This document shows, in pieces, positions 7,476 through 15,199 of a stretch of 15,509 nucleotides of DNA. The position numbers and the translations under genes were made by a program. Location: assembly GCA_002085465.1 (NCBI GenBank), contig NBML01000086.1, positions 1 to 15,509 of the forward strand, given 5' to 3'. Origin of the DNA: Desulfobacteraceae bacterium 4572_89. Its GTDB lineage: Bacteria > Desulfobacterota > Desulfobacteria > Desulfobacterales > Desulfobacteraceae. Positions within the stretch are counted from its first letter, which is position 1, and the number at the start of each line of letters is the position of its first letter. The notes beneath the pieces were generated by a model that was given only the letters and a program-made list of their open reading frames with translations, ran no database searches and was not told the DNA's origin.

Positions 7476-7961
7476 CTAGGATAAATCACCCTCAATTTTC
7501 AACCCTTCAAAAGAGTTCTGCCGCATCACCTCATAACTGAGGATTGCCACGGTATTGGCCAGGTTTAAGGACCTTGTCCGGGCCGACATGGGGACTCTTA
7601 CGCAAAACTCCTGGTTTTCTTCCAGCATTTTTTCCGGCAGTCCAATGGACTCCTTGCCAAAAATCAAAAACACTTCCTTTTCATAAAAAAACTCATCGCA
7701 TCGATTACTTGCTTTTTTGGAAAGAAAAACTTTCTGGCCCTGGGGATTTTTTCCTAGAAAATCTTCATAATTCTTGTAATATTTTACATCTACATCTTTC
7801 CAGTAATCCATACCGGCCCGCTTTAAATATTTATCCTCCAGGGAAAACCCAAAAGGTTCAATCAAATGCAGAATTGCACCCATGGCATTACATGTCCTGC
7901 CAATATTTCCAGTATTCTGAGGTATTTCAGGTTCCAATAATACAATATTCAATTTAACCAT
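7476..7961 (-). CDS. trmL: tRNA (cytidine(34)-2'-O)-methyltransferase TrmL
   Basis: 161-residue SPOUT-class methyltransferase of typical TrmL length. It uses SAM to methylate the 2'-O of the wobble base in certain leucine tRNAs. All three family motifs are visible: PEIPQNTGNIGRTCNAMG (11-28), FGKESIGLP (100-108) and SLNLANTVAI with SYEVMRQ (130-147), which together form the knotted SAM site. It lies 34 bp after the Nudix gene on the same strand, so the two are probably cotranscribed. The AAGG ribosome-binding region is part of a 17-bp tandem duplication. A deleted second copy exists at 5637-5769. The assignment is firm. The gene is usually part of the core genome, so its duplicate is the odd one. 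Confidence 0.93.
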   Translation of the reverse strand: MVKLNIVLLEPEIPQNTGNIGRTCNAMGAILHLIEPFGFSLEDKYLKRAGMDYWKDVDVKYYKNYEDFLGKNPQGQKVFLSKKASNRCDEFFYEKEVFLIFGKESIGLPEKMLEENQEFCVRVPMSARTRSLNLANTVAILSYEVMRQNSFEGLKIEGDLS

Positions 7962-7962
7962 T

Positions 7963-7996
7963 ATTGCGCCTTATTTTTTATTGCGCCTTATTTTTT
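7963..7996. repeat. 17-bp tandem duplication in the Nudix-trmL spacer
   Basis: ATTGCGCCTTATTTTTT occurs twice head to tail, at 7963-7979 and 7980-7996. On the minus strand each unit carries AAGGCGC, so the trmL ribosome-binding region is duplicated. The second unit reaches the Nudix stop codon. Confidence 0.85.
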
Positions 7997-8511
7997 TACA
8001 AAAGATTGTTTTTTTCAGTATATTTCTGCAAAGCTTTTCTGGTTGTATCAAAGGCCAGGTGATCCCAGGGTATTTTATTTTTTTTAAATTCATCAATGGA
8101 CATGGATTCATGACAGGGCCGGATGGTTCCGCCAGTGATATCACTATGATATACAATGATGATGTTTGCTTCTCCTGGATAGGAATAGGTACCCAGGAGA
8201 CCATTAATTTTAGTGTGCAATCCTGTTTCCTCAAAAAATTCACGTTTTGCAGCCTCTTCCAGGGTTTCCCCCCTGTCCACATACCCGCCTGGAAGAACCC
8301 AATACCCTTTTTTGGGCTCTTTATTCCGCCTTTGAAGGACAACCCCGTTCTTGGTTTCGGCAATGGTGCAGGCCACAAGCTTGGGATCCAGATAAAAAAT
8401 AAAATTGCAGTCTTTGCACACAAGCCTTTCCGGCTCGTGATGGATCAGTCTTTTTTTTTCAAACTCCCCTTTGCATAAAGGGCAGAATTTATATTCACCT
8501 TTTTTGTTCAT
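7996..8511 (-). CDS. Nudix hydrolase with N-terminal zinc ribbon
   Basis: 171 residues. A zinc-ribbon-like pair CPLC (10-13) and CKDC (32-35) comes first. It is followed by a Nudix fold with a complete Nudix box (76-98): G76, E82 and the R90-E91-F-F-E-E-T-G core, matching Gx5Ex7REUXEExGU. Such proteins hydrolyse nucleoside-diphosphate-linked substrates with Mg2+. Zinc-ribbon members include NADH pyrophosphatase-like and ADP-ribose hydrolase-like enzymes, so the substrate cannot be fixed. [18 protein letters not shown] is the usual strand into the box. The ATG at 8511 has AAAGGA closely upstream. It is followed by trmL on the same strand. Confidence 0.88.
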   Translation of the reverse strand: MNKKGEYKFCPLCKGEFEKKRLIHHEPERLVCKDCNFIFYLDPKLVACTIAETKNGVVLQRRNKEPKKGYWVLPGGYVDRGETLEEAAKREFFEETGLHTKINGLLGTYSYPGEANIIIVYHSDITGGTIRPCHESMSIDEFKKNKIPWDHLAFDTTRKALQKYTEKNNLL

Positions 8512-8784
8512 AATCCTTTGTTATCCTGACACATTTTGTGTGAAAAACTATTTTCCCATATCTTCAATTTTAAAATCAATTTGATAAAGATAATACATCT
8601 TGCAGTGTAAGGCAAAATTATTCTTATGGATAAAATCTGCTTTGGAAATCAAAAGTCTGTAATTGACAACTCCATTGAAATATCAATGATAACCTGCCTG
8701 AATAATTTACCTGAAAACAGATTTTCTTTTTCTTGCAACCTGAACATTAGATATGGTATTTTTATTAATTTTTGGAGTGACCAA
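8512..8784. other. Intergenic region between Nudix gene and ABC-F remnant
   Basis: About 270 bp, AT-rich. A TTGACA lies at 8663-8668, but no convincing -10 box at proper spacing was found. The open + frame from 8626 that enters the ABC-F remnant shows no recognised domain before 8785. The promoter of the Nudix gene should also be here. Confidence 0.35.
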
Positions 8785-9032
8785 GTGATTCATCTGACAA
8801 GCATATCAAAGCAGCACGGTTCCCAAATTCTTTTTAAAAATGCCAGCCTGCAGATTCTGTCATGCACAAAAATCGGGCTTGTGGAAGCCAATGACACTGC
8901 TTGAAAAATATGGGGAAGCTACCGAAGAGTTTGAGAATCGTGGGGGATTACACAACAACCACCTATGGGGGAAATTATGATTTTTATATCAAGGAACGTA
9001 AAATCAGACTGGTATTCCCATTACAGCCATAA
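8785..9032 (+). pseudogene. Decayed ABC-F family ATPase (three fragments)
   Basis: GTG at 8785 with GGAG 7 nt upstream starts a typical ABC-F N-terminus: IHLTSISKQHGSQILFKNAS and KIGLV, then breaks where the P-loop GPNGAGKT should be and stops at 8904. A second frame (from 8891) gives LLEKYGEATEEFENRGG, the segment between Walker A and the signature motif in ABC-F proteins. A third frame gives TTTYGGNYDFYIKERKIR, the end of the first ATPase domain, ending in TAA at 9030. The remains are in the right order but in different frames, with most of the gene deleted. ABC-F proteins act on ribosomes; this one cannot. It directly abuts the enoyl-CoA hydratase gene. Confidence 0.75.
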
Positions 9033-9047
9033 CAGAATTATCCCGTA

Positions 9048-9794
9048 TTGTACCATTCCAGCAAAAACGTGGGGATTATAACACTGAACCGCCCCCACCG
9101 CCTGAATGCCATTAATATCGATCTGCTCAAAGGATTTATGAAACAGCTTGACAGGGCAAGACTGGATACCCATGCCCAGGTGATTATCCTGACCGGAGAA
9201 GGAAAGGCCTTTTGTGCCGGTGAGGACTTAAAGGATACTGCCTCGGGTAAAAGTCTTGAGCAATGGACAGATGAGGCCCAGAGGCTCCAGGATATACAGA
9301 GGATGACCATGAAACTTGGCAAACCCATTATTGCTGCGATTCCCGGGTATGCCCTGGGCGGTGGATGCGAATTTGCCATGGGATGCGACATCCGCATTGC
9401 CTCAGAAAAAGCTGTATTTGGATTCCCCGAGACCACAGTGGGCATGACCGTTACCAATGCCGGTACCAAATTATTACCCCATCTTGTGGGACTTGGTAAA
9501 GCCAAAGAGCTTATATTGACCGGTGATTTCATTGATGCGTCCGAAGCCCTGAAAATAGGTCTTATTAACCGAGTGGTGGCTTTGGAAAACCTCATGGCAG
9601 AAGCCATGGCCATGGCCAGAAAAATTGCCAGCCGCTCCCCCCTTGCCACAAACCTGTCACGAACTGCCATTGACCAGGGCATGGAAGCAAGTTTTGAACA
9701 AATCATGGAGCTTGAGAAAAGCCATTTGCTCATCTGCGGACAAAGCGGAACTGACTTTGTGGAAAAACGGCTCAAGGAGATGGGCAAAAAATAA
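9048..9794 (+). CDS. Enoyl-CoA hydratase/isomerase family protein (5' end abnormal)
   Basis: 249 residues in the usable frame, slightly short of the usual ~260. The crotonase fold signatures are complete: VGIITLNRPHRLNAI, GKAFCAGEDL (oxyanion hole), GYALGGGCEFAMGCDIRIAS with Glu108, and FGFPETTVG with Glu128. The two glutamates are 20 residues apart, as in the catalytic pair of classical hydratases. Expected reaction: hydration of a trans-2-enoyl-CoA in beta-oxidation or an aromatic-acid pathway. The only in-frame start is TTG at 9048, with no Shine-Dalgarno. Coding-like residues (NYPVL) continue upstream to the TAA that ends the ABC-F remnant, so the native start seems lost. It lies 41 bp before the CoA-ligase-like gene. 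Confidence 0.82.
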   Translation: MYHSSKNVGIITLNRPHRLNAINIDLLKGFMKQLDRARLDTHAQVIILTGEGKAFCAGEDLKDTASGKSLEQWTDEAQRLQDIQRMTMKLGKPIIAAIPGYALGGGCEFAMGCDIRIASEKAVFGFPETTVGMTVTNAGTKLLPHLVGLGKAKELILTGDFIDASEALKIGLINRVVALENLMAEAMAMARKIASRSPLATNLSRTAIDQGMEASFEQIMELEKSHLLICGQSGTDFVEKRLKEMGKK

Positions 9795-9835
9795 ATCGCC
9801 TGGTTTTTAAAAAACTGGCATCACAGGAAAAGAAA

Positions 9836-11170
9836 ATGGAACAGACAATGTTTAATCCGGATATGGAATCCTTATCTTTATCAGAACAGAAAAAAATGGA
9901 AAAAGATCTTCTCCTTGACCAGATTAATTATGTATACAAAAACAGCACCATGTACCAGGAAAAGTTTGCAAAAGCAGGAATCACAAAGGATCAAATCAAA
10001 AATACAGAGGATCTTTCCCTTCTTCCCTTTACCACAAAACAGGAACTTCGGGATTCCCAAAAAAGACTGGCGCCATTTGGTGATTTTTTAGCTGCTCCGG
10101 CACATAGCATCAACCGGGTCCACAGGACTTCCGGCACCACGGGCAGCTTCATCTATACTGCCCTGACAAAAAACGACCTGGACCTGACCCACAATTGCGG
10201 GGCCAGGGCCTTCTGGGCAGCAGGGCTTCGACCCCATCATCGGGTGGTACACTGCCTGAATTACTGCATGTGGATGGGCGGATACACGGATCATGCCAAT
10301 CTGGAAACAACCGGGGCCAGTGTTCTCCCCTTTGGTGTGGGCAATGCCAGACAATTGATCCAGATAATCAAAGATGCTGGAATAAATGTGATTTCATCCA
10401 CACCCTCCTATCCAAATCATCTGGAAAAAGTAGTAAAAGCTGAATTCAACATGGACCCACAAGAACTGGGACTGGAGCTGGGATTATTTGGCGGAGAACC
10501 CGGGCTTGATAATCCTGTATTCAGGCAGAGGATGGAAAATACCTGGGGGATGAAGGCTCAGAACGCCAACTATGGGGTTTCCGATGTTCTCTGCAATTTT
10601 GCCTCGGTCTGCCCGGACAATTATAAACTCCATTTCCTGGGACAGGGTGCCTTGCTTGTCCAGCTCATCGATCCAGTGACCCTTGAAGATATTCCTGTTA
10701 CCCAGGGAGCCATGGGGGAAATGGTGTTGACCCATCTGAAAAAAGAAGCCCAGCCCCTGGTCCGGTACCGGACTTCCGATCTTATGGAAATCCTGGAAAC
10801 AGGCCCGTGTAAATGCGGCAGAACAGGATTCCGCTTCAGGATACTGGGAAGAACCGATGACATGCTCCATGTAAAAGGCATCAATGTATTTCCCAAAGGT
10901 ATTGCCATGGTGCTTGAAAATCTGGTTCCAGAGGTCACAGGGGAATTCCAGATCATCCTGGACCACCCATCCCCCTATACAAACCTGGATATAAAAGTAG
11001 AGCATGGGCCCCATATCACGCCCGACAATAAAATAGATCTGAAATTAAAAATTGAAAAAAAAATCAAAGAAACCCTTAATTTTAAAGGGAGAATAGAACT
11101 TGTAAAACCCGATTCAATTGAACGGACAAGAATGGGAAAGGCAAGAAGGGTTATCCGAAATTATGAATAA
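9836..11170 (+). CDS. Phenylacetate-CoA ligase-like AMP-forming enzyme
   Basis: 444 residues, the length of the PaaK family. Adenylation motifs in order: LLPFTTKQELRD (62-73), the phosphate loop RTSGTTGSF (97-105), NYGVSD (245-250), YRTSDL (311-316), a CxCGRTG segment (325-331), the hinge GRTDDM followed by VKGINVFP (338-353), and the catalytic Lys435 in RMGKARRV. The enzyme should activate a carboxylic (probably aryl) acid to its CoA thioester via acyl-AMP. Phenylacetate itself is only one possibility. AGGAAAAG precedes ATG 9836. The hydratase directly upstream suggests a short catabolic operon, though the other beta-oxidation genes are not in view. The stop is 3 bp from the converging rsgA stop. 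Confidence 0.85.
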   Translation: MEQTMFNPDMESLSLSEQKKMEKDLLLDQINYVYKNSTMYQEKFAKAGITKDQIKNTEDLSLLPFTTKQELRDSQKRLAPFGDFLAAPAHSINRVHRTSGTTGSFIYTALTKNDLDLTHNCGARAFWAAGLRPHHRVVHCLNYCMWMGGYTDHANLETTGASVLPFGVGNARQLIQIIKDAGINVISSTPSYPNHLEKVVKAEFNMDPQELGLELGLFGGEPGLDNPVFRQRMENTWGMKAQNANYGVSDVLCNFASVCPDNYKLHFLGQGALLVQLIDPVTLEDIPVTQGAMGEMVLTHLKKEAQPLVRYRTSDLMEILETGPCKCGRTGFRFRILGRTDDMLHVKGINVFPKGIAMVLENLVPEVTGEFQIILDHPSPYTNLDIKVEHGPHITPDNKIDLKLKIEKKIKETLNFKGRIELVKPDSIERTRMGKARRVIRNYE

Positions 11171-11173
11171 TCC

Positions 11174-12121
11174 CTAGCGCCGGCTCTTGAACCTGGCCTC
11201 TCCGGCTTCCAGCTGGTCAAGGATCTCCAGATAGGTGACATAACGCTCTTGAGCAATACTTCCGCTTTCCACCAGGTTTACCACGGCACAACCCGGTTCG
11301 GTTCGGTGGCGGCAATCCCGGAAACGGCAGTGATCCTCCATGGCCTCTTCAAAACCTGGAAAATATCCGGCAAGATCCCCGGCTGAAATATCCACCAGTC
11401 CAAACTCGTTAAAACCAGGGGTATCCACCAGTTCACCGCCCCCTGGCAGGGAATGAAGGGTGGAAACAGTTGTTGTATTGCACCCCCTACTACCCGCTTC
11501 ATAAAGCTCTCCAACCCTGAGATCCAGAGTGGGACAGATGGCATTGAGCAGGGAGCTTTTGCCCACCCCTGTAATGCCCACAAAAAAACTCCGGAACCCC
11601 TGCCCCAGAAACAGTTCCAAGGCACCCAGGCCCTCACCGTCCACTGCGCTCACGACAAAAACATCCAGGATTCCAGAATAGATGGCTGTTAATTTTTCAA
11701 CAAAGGTTTCAGAGTCTTCAAGATCTCCCTTATTGATCACCAGCACAGGAATCAGGCCCGCCTCCCTGGCTGCAACAATAGCCTGATCAATATATCCGGG
11801 AGCAGGCAAAGGCAGGGGTGCAACCACCACTCCCAGAACATCCAGGTTGGCACCGACAATCCTGACACTGCCCCGGGAATCCCTTCGGCAAAGTTCTGTT
11901 CTGCGCGGTAACCGTTTAAGGCGATGGTCCTGCACAACCACGCTGTCACCCACAACATGACCGGAGTTCCTTTTCACCTTTACCATCTGCCTTTCTCCGG
12001 TTTCAAACAAAATATTCACTGCAATGCCATGGTGGGCTACAATCACACCCCTTTGAGCCGGATCGGAACCGGCGGAATGCTTTTCCCTCTGTTTTTCAAC
12101 ACCTTTTTTCTTACTTTTCAA
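11174..12121 (-). CDS. rsgA: Ribosome small-subunit-dependent GTPase RsgA
   Basis: 315-residue circularly permuted GTPase that helps late 30S subunit maturation. An N-terminal OB-fold region (about 22-80) comes first. The G motifs then appear in the permuted order G4 NKGD (130-133), G5 SA (158-159), G1 GITGVGKSS (182-190), the RGCNTTT switch (212-218) and G3 DTPG (233-236). A C-terminal zinc site follows, with Cys265, Cys270, His272 and Cys278 (CRFRDCRH, EPGC). The start is TTG at 12121, with AGGAG (12133-12129) 7 nt upstream; a nearby GTG runs into an early stop. It begins 3 bp after the flavodoxin/SCP2 gene and is probably cotranscribed with it. Confidence 0.94.
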   Translation of the reverse strand: MKSKKKGVEKQREKHSAGSDPAQRGVIVAHHGIAVNILFETGERQMVKVKRNSGHVVGDSVVVQDHRLKRLPRRTELCRRDSRGSVRIVGANLDVLGVVVAPLPLPAPGYIDQAIVAAREAGLIPVLVINKGDLEDSETFVEKLTAIYSGILDVFVVSAVDGEGLGALELFLGQGFRSFFVGITGVGKSSLLNAICPTLDLRVGELYEAGSRGCNTTTVSTLHSLPGGGELVDTPGFNEFGLVDISAGDLAGYFPGFEEAMEDHCRFRDCRHRTEPGCAVVNLVESGSIAQERYVTYLEILDQLEAGEARFKSRR

Positions 12122-12124
12122 CCA

Positions 12125-13189
12125 CTAACTCCTAAAAATCTCGCTCATTTTTATCAAGAGATTGATATCACCTTCCACCTTGTATTTCTGGTCCATGAAC
12201 ATCTGTTGGCCATCCGCCTTTTTTGTCATAATATCCATCCAAAGTTCAAAGGGAGCAATAATGGCAATATCCGACTTTTCAGCTGATCCCAATCTGCAAT
12301 TTATTTTATTATTAAGGATTTCGAAATAACAATCCCCTTTTTGTTCACCTGAAAAGATGAACTGGTAGACCCCTTTAACTCCGTCTGATTTTTCCGGATT
12401 AAAACCCTCTTTCATGATTGCCAGGAATGATTCCAGAGAGTTAGGCCGCGGAGTCATCCCTAACTTATCAAATTCTTTAGGGGTCACACCTTCATCAATA
12501 CAGGTTTGCCAAAAAATATTTCCAACAGCAGACATGGTTTTAAAATCGGTGGTAGGCGTATTGATTGCCTCCATTGTCTTTTTTGATACAGCGTTATTTT
12601 TGATCAGCTCCCTACCCCCCTGGGTTATAGCATCCAATACAGATTTTACTACAGGGTCGGATTTTTTTTGTGCCAGGGTTTCCGCACCGGGAATATAAAT
12701 TTCTGCTTTTAAGTTTTTCCCATACAAATAGTTCAAATAAGAGCTTAGCTGCTCAAAAACCGAATGCTCGGGAAAACCGGCAACAGAGACCGCGACTACC
12801 GGGGGCGGGTCCTGACGCAGAGGATGCAATGTTACACCGTTTTTCGACACAATAAAAGGTTCTACAAAGGGCAGTGTGCGCTCAATAAATGTTTTCATAT
12901 TTGCATTAAGAGTATAATGGAAAAGAGGAGTTGCCAGGATACATAGATCGCTGGCCATGAATTTTGGAAAAAGCTCTTTGCTCATTTCATCTTTATGAAT
13001 ACATTCACCCGGTGTTTTGGTCCAGCAAGTAAAACATCCAATACAATAATTAATCTTTTTTTTGAAAATATTAATTACCTCAACCTCGGCTTCTTCTTCT
13101 TTCATCCCTTCAATTAATTGATTCAGGATCAGTTCTGTTTTACTCTGCCCTCCCACCCGGGCACTGGAATTAATTGCCAATACTTTCAT
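12125..13189 (-). CDS. Flavodoxin-like NAD(P)H:FMN reductase fused to SCP2-like sterol carrier domain
   Basis: 354 residues. The N-terminal half (1-~190) is a flavodoxin-fold FMN reductase: VLAINSSARVGGQSKTELIL (phosphate-binding loop) and ATPLFHYTLNANMKTFIERT. Between these lies a Cys-rich loop C49-x2-C52-x2-C55-x7-C63, the pattern of iron-sulfur flavoproteins, so a [4Fe-4S] cluster is plausible. The C-terminal ~110 residues (about 245-354) look like an SCP2 lipid-binding fold: VYQFIFSGEQKGDCYFEI, AIIAPFELWMDIMTKKADGQ. This suggests redox chemistry coupled to a hydrophobic ligand; that is inference. AAGGAG precedes ATG 13189. It leads the rsgA transcript and diverges from the TerB-like gene. 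Confidence 0.8.
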   Translation of the reverse strand: MKVLAINSSARVGGQSKTELILNQLIEGMKEEEAEVEVINIFKKKINYCIGCFTCWTKTPGECIHKDEMSKELFPKFMASDLCILATPLFHYTLNANMKTFIERTLPFVEPFIVSKNGVTLHPLRQDPPPVVAVSVAGFPEHSVFEQLSSYLNYLYGKNLKAEIYIPGAETLAQKKSDPVVKSVLDAITQGGRELIKNNAVSKKTMEAINTPTTDFKTMSAVGNIFWQTCIDEGVTPKEFDKLGMTPRPNSLESFLAIMKEGFNPEKSDGVKGVYQFIFSGEQKGDCYFEILNNKINCRLGSAEKSDIAIIAPFELWMDIMTKKADGQQMFMDQKYKVEGDINLLIKMSEIFRS

Positions 13190-13214
13190 GGTAAACTCCT
13201 TTTTATAAAATTAA

Positions 13215-13260
13215 TTTCCAATGGAAACTCGTACAAAAAATGTGTATTTTTATGAATACA
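13215..13260. promoter_or_regulatory. Two palindromes in the divergent FMN-reductase / TerB spacer
   Basis: TTTCCA-A-TGGAAA at 13215-13227 is a perfect inverted repeat, and TGTATT with AATACA at 13243-13248 and 13255-13260 forms a second one with a 6-nt spacer. Both lie just upstream of the flavodoxin/SCP2 gene and could be operators. No cognate regulator is adjacent. Confidence 0.35.
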
Positions 13261-13278
13261 AGTAGAGATAATGAATCC

Positions 13279-13307
13279 TTGACCCAATGTTTATATCCTC
13301 TTATAGT
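13279..13307 (+). promoter_or_regulatory. Sigma70-type promoter for the TerB-like gene
   Basis: TTGACC at 13279-13284 and TATAGT at 13302-13307 each match the consensus at five of six positions, with an ideal 17-bp spacer. Transcription would start near 13314, about 60 nt ahead of the TerB-like ATG. Confidence 0.65.
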
Positions 13308-13375
13308 AGCAGAAGGAAACAACTTATCAATCAAATTCTGATGATGTGCAAGCGAAAAAAGGATATCACCATAAG

Positions 13376-13834
13376 ATGTTGGATTTAATAAAAAAAATTA
13401 TTGGCAGCCACCATGGCAAAACCCAGACCACAGACCAGGATGTTCCAAACGCTCATTTGGCATTAACCGTACTGCTGCTTGAGGCCGCATATGCAGACGG
13501 CGAATGCAGTGGAGAAGAAAAAAATCATCTTGTTGAAACACTTGTGAAAAATTTTGATATACCCATAGAGGAAATTAATACCCTGCTGGCTGAAAGAGAC
13601 AAAGAAGACAAGGAGTATGTGAACCTTTTTCACTATACTCACTTTATCAACGAAAATTTTTCTGAAAAGCAGAAAATAGATATAATGGAATCTGTCTGGC
13701 GTATCATTTTGATAGACGATCACCTTGAAGCCCATGAGGACCACTTTGCCCACAAACTTGCAAACCTTCTCCGCTTAAGCCATAGCGATTTGATTGATGC
13801 TAAACTCCGGGCAAGAAAACAGCTTTCATATTAA
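13376..13834 (+). CDS. TerB-like tellurite-resistance-type domain protein
   Basis: 152 residues from ATG 13376 (MLDLIKKIIG); an in-frame GTG at 13346 would add ten poorly conserved residues. AAGGA lies 12 nt upstream of the chosen ATG. The all-helical body shows the TerB family hallmark twice: LLLEAAYADGECSGEEKN (early) and IILIDDHLEAHED (late), each an acidic loop after a hydrophobic helix, ending in LANLLRLS. TerB-like proteins are small, often metal-associated, stand-alone or fused to DnaJ-type domains; their molecular role is unclear. It has its own promoter. Its last 9 bp overlap the end of the converging URO-D-like gene, so the two may interfere or share termination. Confidence 0.8.
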   Translation: MLDLIKKIIGSHHGKTQTTDQDVPNAHLALTVLLLEAAYADGECSGEEKNHLVETLVKNFDIPIEEINTLLAERDKEDKEYVNLFHYTHFINENFSEKQKIDIMESVWRIILIDDHLEAHEDHFAHKLANLLRLSHSDLIDAKLRARKQLSY

Positions 13835-14851
13835 TTTATGGTGTTCTCTCAAATTTTCAGAGAGTCTTTGGGTTAATTGAAAAGCTTTTTCAACTGTTTT
13901 TTCCTTGTCTTGATTGATCAGGCAACAGGTAGCAGGCGATATCAGGCTTTGGCTCAAAATTTGATCCAGGGGGACTCCATTTTTCGATAATGTATTCCAG
14001 ATAGTATTTAACTTAAAGGCAAGCAGGTCGAGATTTTCTTTTTCAAAGGATTCAATACCGGTTGGAACGATTCCCCAGACCAATATCCCGTCCCTGTCTA
14101 AAAAATTTTTAATGGAACCATGGCAGGATGCCAATATCTGGGCATTGGTATATACATCAAATGAGACTACATCCATGTCAAGGCCTAAAAGAAAATCCCA
14201 GTCCGGATTACCGCAAAGATGTATTCCCCGTGGACCATCAATTGTGGAAAAAAAAAGGTCCAAATCTTCTTTGGCTTTTTGTTCTCCATATCCTGACATC
14301 GCTGAAAAAATAAATTGCATACCGGGTTCATCTATAAACATAAATGCATTGGTGTTTTTTTCCTTCAGCTTTCTTAGCTGGATATTAATCCGTTTGGCCA
14401 TAATTTCAAACATGAAAGGCCTGATAGTATCGTCAAACAATATTGGGCGGTCATCCTGATCCAGAACATTAAAGCCGAAGCTGACAGGGCCTTCAAGCTG
14501 TCCCCTGATCCCTGGCCTGTCCCTCAGATCAAGATCTAAAAACTTGTGATACACTGAAGAATAAACAGGACTGACATCAAAATATTCCAGATCCTCAAAA
14601 TGGGACATGGTCTCTTCAAATTCATCTATGAATTTATCCATGGAGAACCGTAAGGTTTTATTTTCCATATCAAGCAATATTCCAGGAAAATGCTCTGCCG
14701 CCTGTACGTACATATCTTCGTAGTAACTGTAATTGGGTAACTGGGGCCAGAATGGAATGTCAAGACTTAAGGCAGTTTTAAGAGCCTGATTTATATCTGT
14801 ATGTGGCATGACTGCCATTGCTGTTGTTAATAATTTTCCGGGGATAGTCAT
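13826..14851 (-). CDS. MetE/URO-D superfamily methyltransferase-like protein
   Basis: 341-residue TIM-barrel protein of the UROD/MetE-like superfamily. Landmarks: PFWPQLPNY (33-41), QLEGPVSFGF (118-127), FIDEPG with Glu175, HLCGNPDWDFLL (211-222) with His211 and Cys213, SFDVYTN (230-236), VWGIVPTG, and SPATCCL with Cys309/Cys310. The H-x-C plus distal Cys and a nearby Glu correspond to the zinc-thiolate site of cobalamin-independent methionine synthase and corrinoid-dependent methyltransferases. The protein therefore probably transfers a methyl group to or from a thiol or corrinoid partner; the partner is not encoded here. It lacks the MetE N-terminal domain. AAGGTG precedes ATG 14851. It overlaps the TerB-like gene by 9 bp at the 3' end. 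Confidence 0.8.
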   Translation of the reverse strand: MTIPGKLLTTAMAVMPHTDINQALKTALSLDIPFWPQLPNYSYYEDMYVQAAEHFPGILLDMENKTLRFSMDKFIDEFEETMSHFEDLEYFDVSPVYSSVYHKFLDLDLRDRPGIRGQLEGPVSFGFNVLDQDDRPILFDDTIRPFMFEIMAKRINIQLRKLKEKNTNAFMFIDEPGMQFIFSAMSGYGEQKAKEDLDLFFSTIDGPRGIHLCGNPDWDFLLGLDMDVVSFDVYTNAQILASCHGSIKNFLDRDGILVWGIVPTGIESFEKENLDLLAFKLNTIWNTLSKNGVPLDQILSQSLISPATCCLINQDKEKTVEKAFQLTQRLSENLREHHKLI

Positions 14852-14958
14852 CTAAACACCTTTTTCTTTTAAAAAAGAACACTCCTTGTTGTCCACATGG
14901 TAAACATTTTTTATAATTTGTTTCATAGATCAGCGAATAATAAATTTATGATTTACAG

Positions 14959-15105
14959 TCAAGCTATAAAAATTTTTGGGTCAACCAGCACTTGTAGAAA
15001 ACCTGGGACCGATGTTACCAAACTGCTCTATGGATTTCGCAAAAGCCTTTTACATTCGGTTTCATATTCCAGGGTATTGCCATTTAAAGAAAGTTTGAAA
15101 TCAGA
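14959..15105 (-). pseudogene. Possible remnant of a [2Fe-2S] ferredoxin-like domain
   Basis: Minus-strand reading gives SDFKLSLNGNTLEYETE and CKRLLRNP, a TAG (15030-15028), then SSLVTSVPGF and VLVDPKIFIA. This resembles the N-terminal domain of molybdenum hydroxylase small subunits (F.LNG....E, LL..LR, LTSVK.GC, CTVLVDGK), but the cluster cysteines are missing. The match is weak and from memory; it may be chance. Confidence 0.25.
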
Positions 15106-15199
15106 CGTTGTAAGGGGAGAACACTTCTCTGTATAAGTAAATCTGGTCGGAACATTAGGATTCAGAACTCTAAGGGGTTGATGGGATTTTATTGAAAAC

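Noticed and set aside
8663..8692. TTGACA box as a promoter for the ABC-F remnant
   Set aside because: No acceptable -10 hexamer at 16-18 bp; TGATAA is a poor match.
9038..9787. 249-codon minus-strand frame opposite the hydratase
   Set aside because: It is an antisense shadow, rich in Ser, Pro and Met with no domain, while the + frame has clear crotonase motifs.
13846..13864. CTCTC/GAGAG stem as terminator of the TerB-like gene
   Set aside because: Only 5 bp with a 9-nt loop, no T-run, and it lies inside the URO-D-like coding sequence.
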